The notes under the pieces: generated by a model
What the model was told of the DNA's origin: nothing
The model's database searches: none
What the model saw: the letters and a program-made list of their open reading frames with translations, nothing else
Shown: positions 61,777 through 64,000 of the stretch, piece by piece
How positions within the stretch are numbered: the first letter of the stretch is position 1
How the letters are laid out: each line of letters starts with the position of its first letter
Assembly (NCBI RefSeq): GCF_042650565.1
Contig: NZ_JBHSBH010000015.1
Coordinates: 868,001 to 932,000 of the forward strand
DNA from: Nocardiopsis_B sediminis
GTDB lineage: Bacteria > Actinomycetota > Actinomycetes > Streptosporangiales > Streptosporangiaceae
DNA: 64,000 nt
Reading direction: 5' to 3'
Program-made: the position numbers and the translations under genes

Positions 61777-63561
61777 GTGTCCCTCGTCTACCGCAGCATC
61801 GTCACCGTCCCCCAGGACCACGATGTGATCGCCTCGACTTCGACCGTGCTCTCGCAGTGGCTGAGCAAGCGCGGCACGGCGGGCGCCCGGGTGTCGTTCA
61901 CGCATTCCGGGGCCTACGAGCTGAGCAAGCGCTCGCGGGCCATGGTGCTCCGGCACGACAACCGCGAAGAGGACATCAGTTTCCTGCGGCTGACCACGGA
62001 GTCGGACAAGCCCGATGGGGTGTGGCGCACGACCGTCACCGCGGTGTCGGACCCGCAGCGGCTGGCCCACCGCTACATCTGGATCGACATGACCGCCGAT
62101 CCCCGCAGCGACCTGTCGGGCAGCGAGCGGCTCGACATCGCGCCGCCCGACGCCGTGCGCATGCTGCTCGACGAAGTGCCCGGCTTCGACGGCGGGCACC
62201 GGCTCCCGGCCGAGCCGAAGATCGTGCGCGGCAAGGAGGACGGCGCCGTGCGGGCGCTGATCGACTCCATCGGCGACCCCGGCCGCCACCTGGCCGTGGT
62301 GGTCAGCGTGCCGCCCGCGGACATGACCGTGGCGGGCTGGCGCGAGACCATGAGCGGGGTGCTGTCGCGCTCCACGGGCATGTGCGCGGGCTACGTGCTC
62401 GACGCCGCCGCCCAGGAGCAGGTCGACGCGCTCCTGCCGCACGGGTTCGATGTCCCCCACGGCGGGGTGCGCACCTTCCTGCCGCGGGTGGAGTTCTCCG
62501 ACGCCTCCGACGGCCTGCGCCACCCCCGCATGAGCGCGCACACGCTCGACTCCGCGCGCGACGGCGGCCGGGTCCGGGCCTGGGTGAGCCTGGCGCTGGC
62601 AAGATCGGTGCGCGACAACGCGCTGGACTCGCCGCTGCCGCCGGCCCTGCGCGACATCGACTCCCTCCTCAACGAGGAGGAGATCGACGTGTTCATCCAG
62701 GAGGAAGAGGACTCCGACCCCACGGTGCCGTCGCGCCCCACACCGCTGATGTCGGCCTCGCCGCAGGTGACCGAGATCATCATGCTCCTCAAAGGGCGGC
62801 TGTCGGACAAGGCGCTGGAGGCCAAGCGGCTCGGTACCGAGGCCCGCCGGCTCAACACCCGCACCACCGAGCTCACGCGCGAACGCGAGCGGCTGGCCGC
62901 GGAGCTGACCGAGCTGACCGAGGAGCTCGACTCCGCACGCGAGGCGCTGCACGCCGTCCGCCACGAGCTGACCTGGCTGCGCGGGCGGCTGCACGAGGAG
63001 GGCCTGTACCGCCTGGCGGCCGAGGCCGTGCCGCCCGACCCGCGCCAGCGCCCGCCGCAGAAGGTCGAGGACCTGCTGGAGCGCATCACCGACGACCACT
63101 ACTTCCCCCACCTGTTCTTCACCATCGAAGACCGCGACACCGTGCGCGAGCTGACGGGCAGCCGCAAGGAGAACCTGTGGGTGGCGCGGGCGTGGGAGGC
63201 GCTGCTGGCGCTCGACGACTACGCGCGCTACCAGATGGGCCACCCCGACAGCAGCCTGAGCTTCCACGCCTACCTGCGGGAGCCGCCCGACGGCTACCGC
63301 GCGATCCCGGTGCGGCGGCTGGCCGCGCAGGAGAGCGACCACGTGCGCAACCGCGACAAGCTCAGCGACAAGCGGGTGTTCAAGGTGCCCCACCAGGTGG
63401 ACCCCAGCGGCGAGGTGCCGATGTTCGCCCACATCAAGCTCGACACCGAGTACGGGATCTGCCCCCGCCTGTACTTCTATCCCCATCTCGGCCCCCAGAC
63501 CACCAACCGCATCTACATCGGCTACCTCGGCCGCCACCTGCCGATCCAGCACACCAACTGA
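61777..63561 (+). CDS. Coiled-coil protein of unknown function
   Basis: A 594-residue protein with no domain I can name firmly. Residues 1-300 form a globular part (MSLVYRSIVTVPQDHDVI...). A coiled coil spans about 330-410, with leucine heptads such as ERERLAAELTELTEELDSAREAL. The C-terminal ~160 residues end in FAHIKLDTEYGICPRLYFYP and IYIGYLGRHLP, weakly reminiscent of RelE/ParE-like ends. The GTG start follows GGGAGAGCAGGAG. It has no signal peptide or membrane segment and converges with an ssb paralogue. A nucleic-acid or defence role is only a guess. Confidence 0.8.
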   Translation: MSLVYRSIVTVPQDHDVIASTSTVLSQWLSKRGTAGARVSFTHSGAYELSKRSRAMVLRHDNREEDISFLRLTTESDKPDGVWRTTVTAVSDPQRLAHRYIWIDMTADPRSDLSGSERLDIAPPDAVRMLLDEVPGFDGGHRLPAEPKIVRGKEDGAVRALIDSIGDPGRHLAVVVSVPPADMTVAGWRETMSGVLSRSTGMCAGYVLDAAAQEQVDALLPHGFDVPHGGVRTFLPRVEFSDASDGLRHPRMSAHTLDSARDGGRVRAWVSLALARSVRDNALDSPLPPALRDIDSLLNEEEIDVFIQEEEDSDPTVPSRPTPLMSASPQVTEIIMLLKGRLSDKALEAKRLGTEARRLNTRTTELTRERERLAAELTELTEELDSAREALHAVRHELTWLRGRLHEEGLYRLAAEAVPPDPRQRPPQKVEDLLERITDDHYFPHLFFTIEDRDTVRELTGSRKENLWVARAWEALLALDDYARYQMGHPDSSLSFHAYLREPPDGYRAIPVRRLAAQESDHVRNRDKLSDKRVFKVPHQVDPSGEVPMFAHIKLDTEYGICPRLYFYPHLGPQTTNRIYIGYLGRHLPIQHTN

Positions 63562-63570
63562 CGGCGCCGG

Positions 63571-63590
63571 GGGGCGCCGCCCGGCGCCCC
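63571..63590. terminator. Hairpin between convergent genes
   Basis: GGGGCGCC and GGCGCCCC form a perfect 8-bp stem with loop GCCC. It fills the 28-bp gap between the coiled-coil gene and the ssb gene, whose stop codon it touches. Probably bidirectional. Confidence 0.5.
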
Positions 63591-64000
63591 TAGAACGGCG
63601 GCTCGCCGGCCGCGGCGTGCACGGACCGCCGGCGGGCGCTCTGCGCCCAGGGGTCGGCACCGCGCGCACGGGGCATCACCAGAGGCGGATCCTCCCCCGG
63701 CTCCTGGCGCTCGACCCGGGCGGTGGCCCACCGCAGGGCCGGGGCGGCATCGTGCACCCGGAGGTCGGTCACGGCGCGGACCGTGCCCTGGGGGTCGGTG
63801 TAGCGGCGCCGCCGGAGTTCGCCGGTGACGATCACCCGCATGCCCCGGGCCAGGGTGACGGCGATGTTGGCGGCGTGGCGCCGCCAGGCCGAGCAGCGCA
63901 GCACCACCGTGCGGTGATCGCGCCAGGATCCGGTGGTGCGCTCGAAGAAGCGCGGGGTGGTGGCCACGGTGAACCCGCACAGCGGGGTTCCGTCGCCCAG
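63590..64000 (-). CDS. ssb: Single-stranded DNA-binding protein paralogue (5' end outside)
   Basis: The visible part encodes 136 residues of an SSB OB fold: LGDGTPLCGFTVATTPRFF, then VVLRCSAWRRHAANIAVTLARGMRVIVTGELRRRRY. The frame runs open through base 64000, so the start lies beyond the window. The GTG at 63967 is an internal Val, not the start. The tail ends AAAGEPPF, similar to the acidic DDEPPF-type SSB tip but with fewer acidic residues. This looks like the shorter accessory SSB of actinobacteria rather than the replicative copy near rpsF. Confidence 0.88.
   Translation of the reverse strand: MGDGTPLCGFTVATTPRFFERTTGSWRDHRTVVLRCSAWRRHAANIAVTLARGMRVIVTGELRRRRYTDPQGTVRAVTDLRVHDAAPALRWATARVERQEPGEDPPLVMPRARGADPWAQSARRRSVHAAAGEPPF

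Overview
The window comes from a high-GC actinobacterium. Coding DNA is strongly G/C-biased at third positions, GTG starts are common, and several genes show leaderless promoters. It carries an accessory SecA2, a conservon-type GTPase, a CYP157-like P450 and the actinobacterial GNAT/ispG/rip1/dxr neighbourhood. This would fit Streptosporangiales (Nocardiopsis/Streptomonospora-like), but the genus is a guess. A run of 74 N marks an assembly gap at 13084-13157. I see no rRNA, tRNA, CRISPR array, transposase or prophage.

Left part (1-24 kb): two minus-strand operons look like halves of one pyrimidine-ring catabolic module. Operon A (5464 to 200) encodes HyuA and HyuB hydantoinase/oxoprolinase-type subunits and a barbiturase/cyanuric-acid-hydrolase family ring-opening amidohydrolase. 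Operon B (18998 to about 13015) encodes a UraA-like NCS2 permease, the three subunits of a form-II molybdenum hydroxylase (M-S-L order) and a CoxG-like protein. The same dyad (CCAAWGG, 9-nt spacer, CNNTTGG) lies upstream of both first genes, which argues for co-regulation. A PucR-family activator at 23705-21828 is the obvious candidate regulator. The inferred pathway is uracil/thymine uptake, oxidation to barbiturate, and hydrolytic ring opening. Between the operons lie a NarL-type two-component system with a 14-bp-arm palindrome in front of it, secA2, glpD and an orphan cvnD GTPase.

Between operon B and pucR sits a polymorphic-toxin cassette: a small membrane protein, a 533-residue protein with a Flp-type prepilin leader, a Hint domain and a ParB/Srx-like C-terminal domain, and a probable immunity protein.

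Middle (24-41 kb): hisS, a tandem pair of large ATPase-LuxR regulators, a stand-alone degenerate adenylation-domain fragment, an anti-sigma-type ATPase, a complete Dpp/Opp peptide ABC transporter whose two ATPases are fused, and acetate kinase.

Right part (41-64 kb): an aldehyde/alcohol dehydrogenase pair, an alpha/beta hydrolase and a luciferase-like monooxygenase share TetR-type operators and end at a strong terminator. A lower-GC membrane-protein/nucleotidyltransferase pair follows. Next come the GNAT, ispG, rip1 and dxr genes, interrupted by a secreted TAP-family hydrolase and an M23 peptidase. The window ends with a DUF4184 membrane protein, a secreted trypsin-like protease, an aldehyde dehydrogenase, a P450 lacking ExxR, a PBP4-type carboxypeptidase, a coiled-coil protein of unknown function and the 3' end of an ssb paralogue.
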